From the NCBI GenBank assembly GCA_043770095.1, contig JAYVIR010000120.1, positions 58,561 to 122,560 on the forward strand: 64,000 bases of DNA. Direction: 5' to 3'. The notes below the pieces were generated by a model. It was not told where the DNA came from and did no database searches. It saw only the letters and a program-made list of their open reading frames with translations. This stretch comes from JBGSUZ01 sp043770095. GTDB taxonomy: Bacteria; Bacillota; Clostridia; Peptostreptococcales; Acidaminobacteraceae. The translations under genes were made by a program, and so were the position numbers. This document shows positions 8,657 through 17,737 of this stretch, piece after piece; positions within the stretch are counted from its first letter, which is position 1, and every line of letters starts with the position of its first letter.

Positions 8657-9340
8657 CTAAAATCCTAACTTATATTCAATCTTAAAATCATCCAACTCTT
8701 CTTCTGATAGTTCGACACATTTCATAATCAAATTCACATCAATGCCAATACGCACCATATTAATGGCAATTTCACGACGCGCTTCTACATATCCAGCTTC
8801 GACGCCCTTCAAATAATCCTCCGAGCGATTTTCATCTTCCGCGGAATCTGTCATCATTTTTAAGGCACTAAGTCGCTCAGCAATTGTTTCGTCTGTTTCT
8901 TCGATCGAATAGCCCTCTTGAACATTGTCCCCTTTATTTAAAAGGTCTTTACCTTGAGAGTCATTTGTGTGAATTTTAGAAAAATCCATTGGCAATTTAA
9001 CGATTTCTGCCAACAACTTTTCTGGCTTAATCGGCTTTACTAAGAAGCTTCGCGCACCCGCTTTGATCGCTTCCATAACATTTGCCTTTTGACCTTGTAG
9101 AGAACAGATGATAATGTTTGCCTGTGAGTCAAATACTTTAATCAATTTCACCGCTTCAATACCATCCATGACAGGCATTGAGATATCCATAATCACCAAA
9201 TTTGGTCTTATAATTTTATACTTAGTCAAAGCTTCAAGTCCGTCTTCAGCTTCATAAATTTCGTGCTGATTTTGTTCTTCTAAAATTCTTCTGATGGTTC
9301 TTCTCATAAATGTCGTATCATCAACGATTAAAACCTTCAT
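8657..9340 (-). CDS. CheY-like response regulator with an Rpn-type helical tail
   Basis: A 227-residue protein. Residues 1-120 are a receiver domain with acidic pair Asp7-Asp8, phosphoacceptor Asp52 (VIMDISMPVMDG), a Ser/Thr-position Ser and the conserved Lys in FLVKPIKPE. After a polar linker rich in Asp/Glu, the last 45 residues read EARREIAINMVRIGIDVNLI ... ELSEEELDDF. This matches the C-terminal tail common in Rpn/PD-(D/E)XK transposase-like nucleases (AKNLLKMG...IAKATGLSEEEI), without the nuclease domain. The ATG at 9340 has GGGGGACGG upstream. It is the last gene of the MCP-CheW-CheA operon, so it is probably the phosphorylation target of that CheA. Confidence 0.85.
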   Translation of the reverse strand: MKVLIVDDTTFMRRTIRRILEEQNQHEIYEAEDGLEALTKYKIIRPNLVIMDISMPVMDGIEAVKLIKVFDSQANIIICSLQGQKANVMEAIKAGARSFLVKPIKPEKLLAEIVKLPMDFSKIHTNDSQGKDLLNKGDNVQEGYSIEETDETIAERLSALKMMTDSAEDENRSEDYLKGVEAGYVEARREIAINMVRIGIDVNLIMKCVELSEEELDDFKIEYKLGF

Positions 9341-9359
9341 CTTACCGTCCCCCAAAAAA

Positions 9360-11351
9360 TTATAGCTTCATAAGATCTGCCACATCCAAAATATGAGCAA
9401 GACCACCACTTCCTAAAATACTGACGCCAGAGATGCCTCTGAGTTCACCAAAAATCTTATCTTTTCCAACAAAATCTGCCATAGATTTAATGACAATCTC
9501 CTGCTCACCTAATATCTCTTCAACAACAATGGCTGTTCTCTTTTCGCCAATACCTAGGACAATAATAAATAATTTATCACTAACTTGAGGCAATTTATTG
9601 AGTTCAAATATTTGATTTAAGTGGTGCAGCGGAATGGTAAATTCACGCCAATGCAGAATTTCGCTGTACCCCGTATTGTGAATTCGTTCACTAATTTCTG
9701 TATTTGTAAGCCTAATCACTTCTACAATTGCAGATACCGGAATAGCAAACGTGCAATCATCCTCTTTAATAAGCATAGCTTTGATAATCGCTAATGTCAA
9801 AGGTAACTTAATCGTAAATTTAGTGCCTTTTCCAGGAGTTGTTTCCACTTCAATCTGTCCATTTAATTTACTGATGTTCGACTTGACAACATCCAATCCA
9901 ACGCCCCGACCCGAAATGTCGCTTACCTCTGTCGTCGTTGTAAACCCTGGCATGAAAATATAGTTCATCCAATCGTCAGCGCTTAAGTATTCGGATTCTT
10001 CAATTGAAATAAATCCTTTTTGGATGGCTTTTTTTTGAATACTGCCCACATCCATCCCTTGTCCATCATCCATGACGACAATGATGACATGATTATCGCC
10101 CTGACTAGCAGACAACTTCAAAGTCCCTGCAACTGGCTTTCCCATTTTAACCCTCGTCCATTCATCTTCAAAACCATGATCGACCGCATTTCGAATTAAA
10201 TGTGTGAGCGGATCCATTAGAGACTCTATCATACCGCGATCGATGCTATGCTCTTTTCCTTCCACAACGAAATGAATGTTTTTATGACACGTTATCGCTA
10301 AATCTCGCACCATTCTTGGAAACTTACAAAATATCGTATCTAGCGGCAAAAGCCGAGTCGACAAAACGATTTCTTGAAGCTCTGACCCAATATAATCCAA
10401 GTGGTTGAACACGTCTAGCAATCGATTAATATTTTTGTCTTTTTTATAAGAAGATTTCAACGTTTTCGTGATGGCATGCAGGCTTTCTTTGTCAATAATC
10501 AATTCACCTACCAAGTTAATCAGTTGGTCAATCTTTTGTATGTTTACCTTGACTGTTGTTTTTTCAAAATTGCTGCCATGCTCATCTTGTTTTCTTTGAG
10601 TGGATTCTTTTTCTTTAGGTTTTTCCTTGGGCAATAAAATAATTTTGTTAAGCTCCGTAATGCCTGCAAGTGTTTTTTCAATAAGACTTTGCGGTGCATC
10701 CGTGTTTAGTTCAACCTCCAAAAAGTCTCCAAACAAATCATCTTCAATTGTTTCATAGTCTATGGGACTGACCGATAATACGTCACCATGCTCTGCCAAC
10801 GCATTAATCACTATATAGGCTTTTAATCCAAGCATTTCTGCTTCCTTGTCAAAATAAACCTGGATGATTAAGGGCTCTATTTGTTTAACAGCCGAAAGTG
10901 TTGAAGCATCCTCAGCACTTTCGATTGCGGTTAAAATACCCGACTCGTTTCTTTCTTTCGATTGGTTGATGAAAGCCTCTATCTTATCTATGATGCCACT
11001 AATATCATGACTCTCCTCGTCAGACCTTACCAGATTTTCGTGTATGACTTTTACGAGATCTATACCTTCTAAAAGGAGGTTCATGACTTCGCTATCCAAT
11101 GAGACTTGTCGCTTTTTCACCAATGATATTAAACTTTCAATCACATGAGTCAATGCTGTTAAATCTTTGATATTTAAGGTGGATGATCCTCCTTTAATAG
11201 AATGTGCCATTCTAAAAATCCGATTAACTGTCTCTTCATTAAAAGTACCTGCCTCAATTTGAAGCAGTTCTTGCTCAATTACCACAATTTGGTCGCGTGC
11301 TTCCTCCCAAAACAGCATATGATATGAATCTTTAAGATCCAGTCTTGCCAT
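9360..11351 (-). CDS. cheA: Chemotaxis histidine kinase CheA
   Basis: A 663-residue CheA. In order: HPt domain (1-105) with phosphoacceptor His50 in RMAHSIKGG; a P2-like domain (about 165-245); a dimerisation domain (about 265-340, KVNIQKIDQLINLVGELIID); the ATPase domain (about 375-525) with N box LIRNAVDHGFE, G1 DDGQGMD and G2 GRGVGLD; and a C-terminal CheW-like domain (about 530-660). The order and motifs are complete, so it should be active, phosphorylating the downstream receiver protein in response to the MCP. The gene follows cheW by 15 bases, with GGAGG before the ATG. Confidence 0.95.
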   Translation of the reverse strand: MARLDLKDSYHMLFWEEARDQIVVIEQELLQIEAGTFNEETVNRIFRMAHSIKGGSSTLNIKDLTALTHVIESLISLVKKRQVSLDSEVMNLLLEGIDLVKVIHENLVRSDEESHDISGIIDKIEAFINQSKERNESGILTAIESAEDASTLSAVKQIEPLIIQVYFDKEAEMLGLKAYIVINALAEHGDVLSVSPIDYETIEDDLFGDFLEVELNTDAPQSLIEKTLAGITELNKIILLPKEKPKEKESTQRKQDEHGSNFEKTTVKVNIQKIDQLINLVGELIIDKESLHAITKTLKSSYKKDKNINRLLDVFNHLDYIGSELQEIVLSTRLLPLDTIFCKFPRMVRDLAITCHKNIHFVVEGKEHSIDRGMIESLMDPLTHLIRNAVDHGFEDEWTRVKMGKPVAGTLKLSASQGDNHVIIVVMDDGQGMDVGSIQKKAIQKGFISIEESEYLSADDWMNYIFMPGFTTTTEVSDISGRGVGLDVVKSNISKLNGQIEVETTPGKGTKFTIKLPLTLAIIKAMLIKEDDCTFAIPVSAIVEVIRLTNTEISERIHNTGYSEILHWREFTIPLHHLNQIFELNKLPQVSDKLFIIVLGIGEKRTAIVVEEILGEQEIVIKSMADFVGKDKIFGELRGISGVSILGSGGLAHILDVADLMKL

Positions 11352-11366
11352 AGTGTTCCTCCCGCA

Positions 11367-11786
11367 TTAGAACAATCTATCTAAATCCAGTACAAAATAC
11401 GTCTCGTGTTCTTTTTTTACAATAGCCTTTATATAAGGTGTGTCGATTGCCATCAAATCTGTAGGTGATAAAGCCTCGCTACTCTCTACCTGACGGTGAC
11501 CCTCAATAAAATCTACCAATAATCCAAAATAGGCTTGCTTTGAATAGACCACAATCAATTTTTGAGGACATTCTTCAGAATCACTTGTCAGTCCAAATCG
11601 CTCTTTCAAATGAATGATTGGTACAATATCTCCGCGCAAATTAATAATGCCCTTAATAAATTTAGGTGTCAGGGGAACCTTGTTCATGCTAATGTCTTTT
11701 ATCCGTTCAATTTCTTTTATTTTATTGGATTCAATGGCGTAGGATTCATTGCCAAGTTTAAAGACAATATAATGCTCAACCGACAT
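11367..11786 (-). CDS. cheW: CheW chemotaxis coupling protein
   Basis: A 139-residue CheW. It contains the SH3-like double-barrel pattern with YIVFKLGNESYAI, INLRGDIVPIIHLKERFGL and the C-terminal VLDLDRLF. It couples receptor clusters to CheA at the membrane. The start at 11786 (MSVEHYIVF) has AGGTGG upstream and begins 14 bases after the MCP stop; a longer reading frame would overlap the MCP gene. Its position between an MCP and CheA suggests one dedicated signalling module. Confidence 0.93.
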   Translation of the reverse strand: MSVEHYIVFKLGNESYAIESNKIKEIERIKDISMNKVPLTPKFIKGIINLRGDIVPIIHLKERFGLTSDSEECPQKLIVVYSKQAYFGLLVDFIEGHRQVESSEALSPTDLMAIDTPYIKAIVKKEHETYFVLDLDRLF

Positions 11787-11799
11787 AACCAGACACCAC

Positions 11800-14118
11800 C
11801 TATAATTTGAATTTTGAAACAAGACTGATTAAATCTTTGGATTGTCCGTTTAATTCAGATGCAATTTTTTCAACTTCTTCGCTCATTGCCGAAACATCGA
11901 GAGTCATTTCATTAAGAGACAAACTCGTTGCAGACAATTCTTCACTGTTCGCAGCCTGAACCGTACTACTTTGTGAAGCCTCTTGAGTGAGTGCATTAAC
12001 CCGTTCGGTTGTGCTGATAATTTCCTCAATCGTTGCCAATTGCTGCTGACTTGAAGCGGAAACGTGCATGGTTAGCTCATTGACATTAACAGTCGCTTCC
12101 ATGATTACTTTGCTGGCTAACGATTGTTCTTCAGTTGACTTTGCAATTTCCTGAATAAGTTGAGTCGTTTCTTCTATAGCATCATAAATATTGGTAAATG
12201 CCACTTCCGTATGAGAAACCAAGCTAACACCATTCTCAATACCTAAAACTGTTTTTTCAGTGGCCAACACCGCACTTCTGACGATGATTTGAATTTGTTT
12301 GATCAGACGTTCAATATCTTTTGTGGAGTCACTTGATTTTTCTGACAAGCGTCCGATTGCAGATGCGACTACCGCGAAACCTCTTCCGTGTTCACCTGCT
12401 CTTGCCGCTTCAATAGAAGCATTTAATGACAGCAAATTGGTCTGCTCGCTAATATCGTCAATCACTTCAACGATTTCCCCTATTTGTTCGGCCGCATCTC
12501 CCAGATCTGTAATAATCTTAGAAAGTTCATTCATCGTCTGATTGATTTGCGCCATTTCGTTCATGGTATTATGAATTACCATTTTTCCCTCTTGAACAAT
12601 TGCCACAGAGTGATTGCCTTGCAAATTAGCACTTTTGGCATTAGAGCTAATGCGTTCAATGGACAGCTCAAATTCCCTGAGAGACTGAACCACGTCACTA
12701 ATTGAAGAGGCCGTTTCAACGGTGTTTTCTGCCACATCCGCTGCCGCTTTTCCCATATCTTGCATGGTCAACATGGTGACGTCCATACTTTTTGCAATTT
12801 CAGTCATATTTGTTGTTACATCAACGATCGACAAACTCATGTCGTCAATCGATTTTGAAAGTTCGCCCATCGCAAAGGATTGTGTTTGAGCTGTTTCTGA
12901 GGATTGTTTGGCTATAATACTTGTCTGTTCAGAAGAACCATTTAATTTTGTAGCAGTCACTAAAACTTGAATCAGCATATCACGCTGACCTAGAATCATG
13001 TGGTTAAATGATCTATGAAGCTTACCAATCTCATCGTTGCTTCTATAATCGCTCGAAAGTGTCAAATCTCCGTACTCAGCCTCAGACATAAGATGTGTGA
13101 GGTTTTTAATTGGTTTTATTATTATCCAGCGAATGTATATAAGCATCGCTATTATGGCTAAAAAACTCCATAGTGCAACATAGATCAGCACACGAATCAT
13201 CAAATCATTAAGGGGCTTAAGTTCAGAAATAAGTTCTGTTTTAGGAATAATGCCAATCACTTTCCAACCTGTTTTTTTATCTGTTAAAAAACTGATAACC
13301 ATTTCTTTGTCATCCAATTTATATGTATAAGACCCAGATTCTTTACTGTATATCGTACGCGTCCATTCAAGCGTTCTAATGTCTTTTCCAAGCAACGTTT
13401 CATCTGGCCCAGCAATGCCTAGACCATTTCCAGCCGCTATCATGAGATAACCCTTTTCACCTAATCCAACTTCTTGTAAAATATTAGATAAGTCTCTTAG
13501 TTTAACATCCGCAGCCAACACCCCCACGACATTTCCCAATTTATCCTTAACTTGCTTGCCCACACTAATGTTAAATTCATTGGTGCTGGCATCTTGATAA
13601 GGTTGAGTCCAGATCATCTGACCGCTCGCCTTAATGGCGTCTTGATACCACGGCCTTGTTCTTGGATCAAAATTTTTCGGTAAACTAGAAGGCGGTATCT
13701 GATACATTTCACCTTTTTCAGTACCAACGAAAACAGAAGTCACTTCAGGATATCCAAGCAGTACTTTTTTCCATTCATTGGCATATTTTGCCTTAACGCG
13801 CTTATCCTTAAAAATCAGTTCAAGATCAGTCTGCTTTGACCACAGATCAAGGAATATGCTAAGATTGCCATTAAATTGTTCCAGATAGAACGCATCAAAA
13901 TATTTGACGCTCTTCCAGTTGGCATCTGTCAATCGCTCTTCCACCAAATTGCTGCTCTTCTCGAAAAATACCATCCCCAGAGCCCCTAGTGGCAAGACTA
14001 TAAACAAAATAAAGCCCAGTATTATTTTATTAGACAAACTGATTCCTTTGCCTACATTGACTCTAGTACTTTTGTCTAATGCCATCACCATGTCTGTGTC
14101 AACAGTCTTTTTTTTCAT
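11800..14118 (-). CDS. Methyl-accepting chemotaxis protein with dCache sensor
   Basis: A 772-residue receptor. A cytoplasmic N-terminus and first membrane helix (about 30-50) are followed by a dCache_1 extracytoplasmic domain (about 55-310) with DPRTRPWYQDA and a downstream Tyr-x-Asp, an arrangement seen in amino-acid-binding dCache domains. A second membrane helix (about 320-340), a HAMP domain (340-395) and a long signalling coiled coil follow. The hairpin tip motif is EHGRGFAVVASAIGRLSEK. The ligand, perhaps an amino acid or related amine, is an inference. The start at 14118 has GGAGGGG upstream. It is the first gene of the chemotaxis operon. Confidence 0.93.
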   Translation of the reverse strand: MKKKTVDTDMVMALDKSTRVNVGKGISLSNKIILGFILFIVLPLGALGMVFFEKSSNLVEERLTDANWKSVKYFDAFYLEQFNGNLSIFLDLWSKQTDLELIFKDKRVKAKYANEWKKVLLGYPEVTSVFVGTEKGEMYQIPPSSLPKNFDPRTRPWYQDAIKASGQMIWTQPYQDASTNEFNISVGKQVKDKLGNVVGVLAADVKLRDLSNILQEVGLGEKGYLMIAAGNGLGIAGPDETLLGKDIRTLEWTRTIYSKESGSYTYKLDDKEMVISFLTDKKTGWKVIGIIPKTELISELKPLNDLMIRVLIYVALWSFLAIIAMLIYIRWIIIKPIKNLTHLMSEAEYGDLTLSSDYRSNDEIGKLHRSFNHMILGQRDMLIQVLVTATKLNGSSEQTSIIAKQSSETAQTQSFAMGELSKSIDDMSLSIVDVTTNMTEIAKSMDVTMLTMQDMGKAAADVAENTVETASSISDVVQSLREFELSIERISSNAKSANLQGNHSVAIVQEGKMVIHNTMNEMAQINQTMNELSKIITDLGDAAEQIGEIVEVIDDISEQTNLLSLNASIEAARAGEHGRGFAVVASAIGRLSEKSSDSTKDIERLIKQIQIIVRSAVLATEKTVLGIENGVSLVSHTEVAFTNIYDAIEETTQLIQEIAKSTEEQSLASKVIMEATVNVNELTMHVSASSQQQLATIEEIISTTERVNALTQEASQSSTVQAANSEELSATSLSLNEMTLDVSAMSEEVEKIASELNGQSKDLISLVSKFKL

Positions 14119-14232
14119 GAACAGTCCCCTCCACAATCGAGCAGTGTTAATTCTCAACTTAAAAATACAAATAATAACTTTTTCATTCATTATAACCTAT
14201 TTCTTAACAACTTTGTGACATTCGTTTAACAT

Positions 14233-14790
14233 TTATTTTTTGAAAAATTCACCCATCATCCAACCTTTTCCAATTGCGTTTCCTGTCGTCATATATTGTT
14301 TGCATCCCATTTCAAACAGAATTGAACTCACTTTTTCAAACGCAATCTGTCCTTCCTCATTTAAATAGTCAGATTCGACATAAGTATGAATCGGTCTCAC
14401 TATAAAATTGTCATGGGTCATTGTTTCATAAATATCTTCCACGATGCAAGCCATTGCAACTGGGGCTGTTTCAATTAAAGGTGCGTTTTCCAATTCGCTA
14501 AAATAATAAGGAAATACGCCTGATTTATCCACTGTTTTTCCAGAATACAAGCCTACATAATCTGCAGCTTCAATAAGCGCTTTATTCACAATATTGATTG
14601 AGCACGTCTTATTGGCCTTTATGCCCTTGTTAGAATAATGCGTCTTACCCATACTGATCATGATCTGATCAAGTCCTACAATGCCAACATGAACAATATT
14701 AATCCAATTAACCCGACCATCAACAACCGTTCCAACGACCGTTACAGGTGTTGGGTATAACCCAACTACAGCCCCTATATTTTTCTTCAT
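14233..14790 (-). CDS. Flavin reductase-like FMN-binding protein
   Basis: A 185-residue protein of the flavoredoxin/flavin-reductase-like family. The opening GAVVGLYPTPVTVVGTVVDG, then NWINIVHVGIV and SMGKTHYSNKGI, correspond to the usual N-terminal beta-barrel that binds FMN. Members reduce flavins or transfer electrons in anaerobes. The start at 14790 (MKKNIG) is chosen because GGAGG lies nine bases upstream; the reading frame is open further but without a ribosome binding site. It is probably a single-gene unit lying between the MCP operon and an aldo/keto reductase gene. Confidence 0.82.
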   Translation of the reverse strand: MKKNIGAVVGLYPTPVTVVGTVVDGRVNWINIVHVGIVGLDQIMISMGKTHYSNKGIKANKTCSINIVNKALIEAADYVGLYSGKTVDKSGVFPYYFSELENAPLIETAPVAMACIVEDIYETMTHDNFIVRPIHTYVESDYLNEEGQIAFEKVSSILFEMGCKQYMTTGNAIGKGWMMGEFFKK

Positions 14791-14888
14791 ATCGAATACC
14801 TCCAGAAGTTCATAAGCATCACGGTTAATTACACCCTGCCTGTTATATACCCTAATTCTAGAGAATACATTCACTTATGAATAGCATC

Positions 14889-14921
14889 AAAAGAAGGCTC
14901 CTCCATATTGATGGAGAAGCC
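14889..14921 (-). terminator. Intrinsic terminator after the aldo/keto reductase gene
   Basis: On the minus strand GGCTTCTCCAT-CAAT-ATGGAGGAGCC forms a nearly perfect stem followed by TTCTTTT, immediately downstream of the stop at 14930. Confidence 0.85.
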
Positions 14922-14929
14922 AAATCACT

Positions 14930-16111
14930 TTACATAAATTTCTTTGCAATCGCCACGACTGGCTTAAACCAAAACTTCTCCATGTCTTTTGCAACTTCTG
15001 TCATTTTATCGCTAATAGCAATACTTTGAGGGCAATGTTGTTCGCACTTTTTACAATGAACACACTTAGAGGCATTTCCAGGTTTTGAAGTGGATGCGCC
15101 TGTCAGCTGGAGATATTGGAAGTTTGCCATTTTGCTTGGCGTCATGTATTTTTCATTATAAGAAGAGAAACACGTTGGAATGTCTACACCCGCAGGGCAA
15201 GGCATACAGTATCCGCAAGACGTGCAATTGACCTTGGTCTTTTGGCTGAGAATTTCCTTCGCTTTTGCAAACAAAGTAAGATCTGCCTCCGTCAAAGTAT
15301 TGGCTTCCATTTCAGAAGCAATGAGAATGTTTTCTTCAAGTTGTTCCTCAGTGTTCATGCCAGAAAGCACTACCATCGCTTCTGGGTGATTCCAGACCCA
15401 TCTGAGTGCCCAATTGGCAATACTTCTAGCCGGTTTTGCCGATGTCCAGATGGCATTAACTTCTTTTGGGAGACCGTTTACAATTTTGCCGCCGCGCAGC
15501 GGTTCCATGATGATCACAGGAACGTCTTTTGAAGTGGCATAGTGCATGCCGTTTTTTGTCGCTTGATTGAACTCATCTAAGTAATTATATTGAATTTGGC
15601 AGAAATCCCAATCATAAGCATCCATGACGTTAATAAATTCCGTTCTGCCACCATGATATGAAAAACCGCAATTGATAATCTGTCCTTTTTGCTTCTTTTC
15701 AGCAATCCATTCAATAATGCCAAGTGATTTTAATCGCTCCCATGTTGCCACATCTGAAAGCATGTGAATCAAGTAGTAATCAATGCGATCTGTTTGCAAT
15801 CGACTGAGCTGAGTATCAAAAATTTTATCCAAATCCGATGCTTTTTTCACCATAAAAGGTGGCATCTTTGTTGCTATTTTAACCTGATCCCGATACCCCT
15901 TTGCCAAGGCCATGCCCAAAATGGTTTCACTCTTGCCGTTTGAGTAAATATAAGCCGTGTCAAAATAATTGACGCCCTGATCAATGGCCGTAATAATTTG
16001 CGCAATTGCACGTTCCTCATCAATGCCGCTGCCCTTTTTAGGAAGACGCATGCAACCAAAACCTAGAATGGATAAGTCATCTCCATTTTTAATGTTTTTT
16101 CTGTATTTCAA
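14930..16111 (-). CDS. Aldo/keto reductase with C-terminal 4Fe-4S ferredoxin domain
   Basis: A 393-residue oxidoreductase. Residues 1-280 form the aldo/keto reductase barrel: GFGCMRLP, the catalytic Asp/Tyr in NYFDTAYIYSNGKSE, and Lys and His in IKIATKM-type and DYYLIH motifs. The last 90 residues carry two cysteine clusters, CTSCGYCMPCPAGVDIP and CVHCKKCEQHCP, for 4Fe-4S binding. Such fused proteins are common in anaerobes and probably couple carbonyl reduction to ferredoxin-type electrons. The start is a TTG at 16111, eight bases after GGAG, giving MKYRKNIK as in homologues; a GTG nine bases upstream is too close to the Shine-Dalgarno. Confidence 0.9.
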   Translation of the reverse strand: MKYRKNIKNGDDLSILGFGCMRLPKKGSGIDEERAIAQIITAIDQGVNYFDTAYIYSNGKSETILGMALAKGYRDQVKIATKMPPFMVKKASDLDKIFDTQLSRLQTDRIDYYLIHMLSDVATWERLKSLGIIEWIAEKKQKGQIINCGFSYHGGRTEFINVMDAYDWDFCQIQYNYLDEFNQATKNGMHYATSKDVPVIIMEPLRGGKIVNGLPKEVNAIWTSAKPARSIANWALRWVWNHPEAMVVLSGMNTEEQLEENILIASEMEANTLTEADLTLFAKAKEILSQKTKVNCTSCGYCMPCPAGVDIPTCFSSYNEKYMTPSKMANFQYLQLTGASTSKPGNASKCVHCKKCEQHCPQSIAISDKMTEVAKDMEKFWFKPVVAIAKKFM

Positions 16112-16174
16112 AGTCCTCACTCCTCATCATTATCGTATTTTCATAGTATGCTAAATAATAGAAATCATCAATTT

Positions 16175-17071
16175 TTAAGCATCTAACGTCGCTACTGTCG
16201 TCTCAAAATTCATGATATACACCGAAGCGATGATGAGACCACCACCGATAAGTTGCATCGGACTTAGCGTTTCACCTAACCAGAAATAACTAAGAATAAC
16301 GGTTACGACGGGAATTAAGTTGATATAAATAGAAGATTCGCTGATGCCTAAATAGTCTAAGCCCTTCAAATAGAGGTAAAAACCAAGTGCAGAAGCAAAG
16401 GCGGCTAAGAAAAAGACATGCATAAAAATATTGCCCGTCAAAATTTGATCCCACTGATTATTCTCAAACGGAATAAAAGGGATAAAGAAAATAAGACCAA
16501 TCAAAGATTGATAGAATGTGATTACACCTTGATCATAACGTTTAAATAAAGGCTTATTGGCAATGCTATAAATAATCCAAGAGATGACTGCACCGAACAT
16601 CATCAGGTATCCGATGATTGAGCCGCCGTTCTTAAGATCCTGAAGATCAAGTCCGACGATCATGCCAACGCCGACAACCGAAAGCAGCACGCTTGCAATT
16701 AATATTTTCGTAATTTTCTTCTTATAAATAATGCTTTCTGCTATAACTGAAAATACTGGAATTGCGCCAATAATAATGGAGGCAATCGATGCAGATGTAT
16801 ATTTTACCCCATTATTTTCAAAATAGAAATAGACCGTAATACCAATACCTGCCGCTACCACGAATAAGGGAATGTCTTTTTTATGAATGGTTAAATCCAC
16901 TTTCAAAACTTTCATGATCACAAACAGAATGATCGTTGCCATCAAAAATCGTAGGCCACCGAGCGTCATCGCACCCATAACGCCCATTGCAATACGGATA
17001 TTAATAAAAGAAATGCCCCATACAAATACTGCCACCAACATGGCGATGATGCCTTTTTGCCTCTTTGTCAT
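16175..17071 (-). CDS. EamA/DMT family permease
   Basis: A 298-residue membrane protein with ten predicted helices arranged as two repeats of about 140 residues, the drug/metabolite transporter (EamA) layout. The second repeat begins near GAVISWIIYSIANKPL and ends with YFWLGETLSPMQLIGGGLII, a typical EamA motif. The substrate is unknown, possibly an amino acid or metabolite. The start has AGGGAG upstream. It begins 16 bases after the NarL-type regulator stop and may be co-transcribed with, and controlled by, that two-component system. Confidence 0.88.
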   Translation of the reverse strand: MTKRQKGIIAMLVAVFVWGISFINIRIAMGVMGAMTLGGLRFLMATIILFVIMKVLKVDLTIHKKDIPLFVVAAGIGITVYFYFENNGVKYTSASIASIIIGAIPVFSVIAESIIYKKKITKILIASVLLSVVGVGMIVGLDLQDLKNGGSIIGYLMMFGAVISWIIYSIANKPLFKRYDQGVITFYQSLIGLIFFIPFIPFENNQWDQILTGNIFMHVFFLAAFASALGFYLYLKGLDYLGISESSIYINLIPVVTVILSYFWLGETLSPMQLIGGGLIIASVYIMNFETTVATLDA

Positions 17072-17086
17072 TTTAGTTCTCCCTTA

Positions 17087-17737
17087 TCACGAATGTTGTT
17101 TCAACCAAAAGATGGCTAATTGCGTCCGATCTCTAAGTTCTGTTTTCTGTAAAATACGTGTCAAATTGTTTTTTACGGTGCCTTCTGTCAAAAAAAGCTG
17201 CTCACTTATTTCAACATTGCTAAGCCCCTTCGCCACTAGCGCCACGATTTCCATTTCTCTTTGAGTAAAGTCTGCCAAAACAGCCAATTCTTCTGGCATT
17301 TTAGAGTCTTGCTGATTGGCCAAGTGGGTAAATTGTTTGAGCATTTTTGCGGCAATATTGGGTTGAATCAGCGCCCCGCCACTATGAATGACACGTAGTG
17401 CTGATGCAATTTCTTTTGGAGATGCATCTTTTAACAGGTAGCCCGAAGCGCCATTTTTTATCCCTTCAAAAATGTATTCATCGTCTGAAAACGTTGTTAA
17501 AATAAGACAATGTACTTGGGGGTATTTTATTTTAATGTGTTTAATGGCTTCAACGCCATTCATCACTGGCATTTGAATGTCAATTAGGAGCACATCCGGC
17601 TTATAATCGCCCACTAAACGGATTGCCTCTTCACCATTTTCCCCAATAGCAAGCACTTCAATGTCACTTTCTTGAGATAGGAGCAATTTAAGACCTTCCG
17701 CTAAAATTCTTTGATCATCTACAATGACAAGTTTCAT
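17087..17737 (-). CDS. NarL/LuxR-type response regulator
   Basis: A 216-residue regulator. The receiver domain (1-120) has VIVDDQ, phosphoacceptor Asp in LLIDIQMPVMNG, Thr in LILTTFSDD and Lys in YLLKDASPKE. The C-terminal HTH domain (about 150-212) reads FTQREMEIVALVAKGLSNVE, followed by LFLTEGTVKNNLTRI. It should bind promoter DNA once phosphorylated by the adjacent kinase. Its start codon follows the kinase stop with no gap. Confidence 0.93.
   Translation of the reverse strand: MKLVIVDDQRILAEGLKLLLSQESDIEVLAIGENGEEAIRLVGDYKPDVLLIDIQMPVMNGVEAIKHIKIKYPQVHCLILTTFSDDEYIFEGIKNGASGYLLKDASPKEIASALRVIHSGGALIQPNIAAKMLKQFTHLANQQDSKMPEELAVLADFTQREMEIVALVAKGLSNVEISEQLFLTEGTVKNNLTRILQKTELRDRTQLAIFWLKQHS

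Noticed and set aside
15116..15532. Plus-strand open frame of 138 codons
   Set aside because: It is the complement of the aldo/keto reductase gene, which has clear motifs; the plus frame has none.
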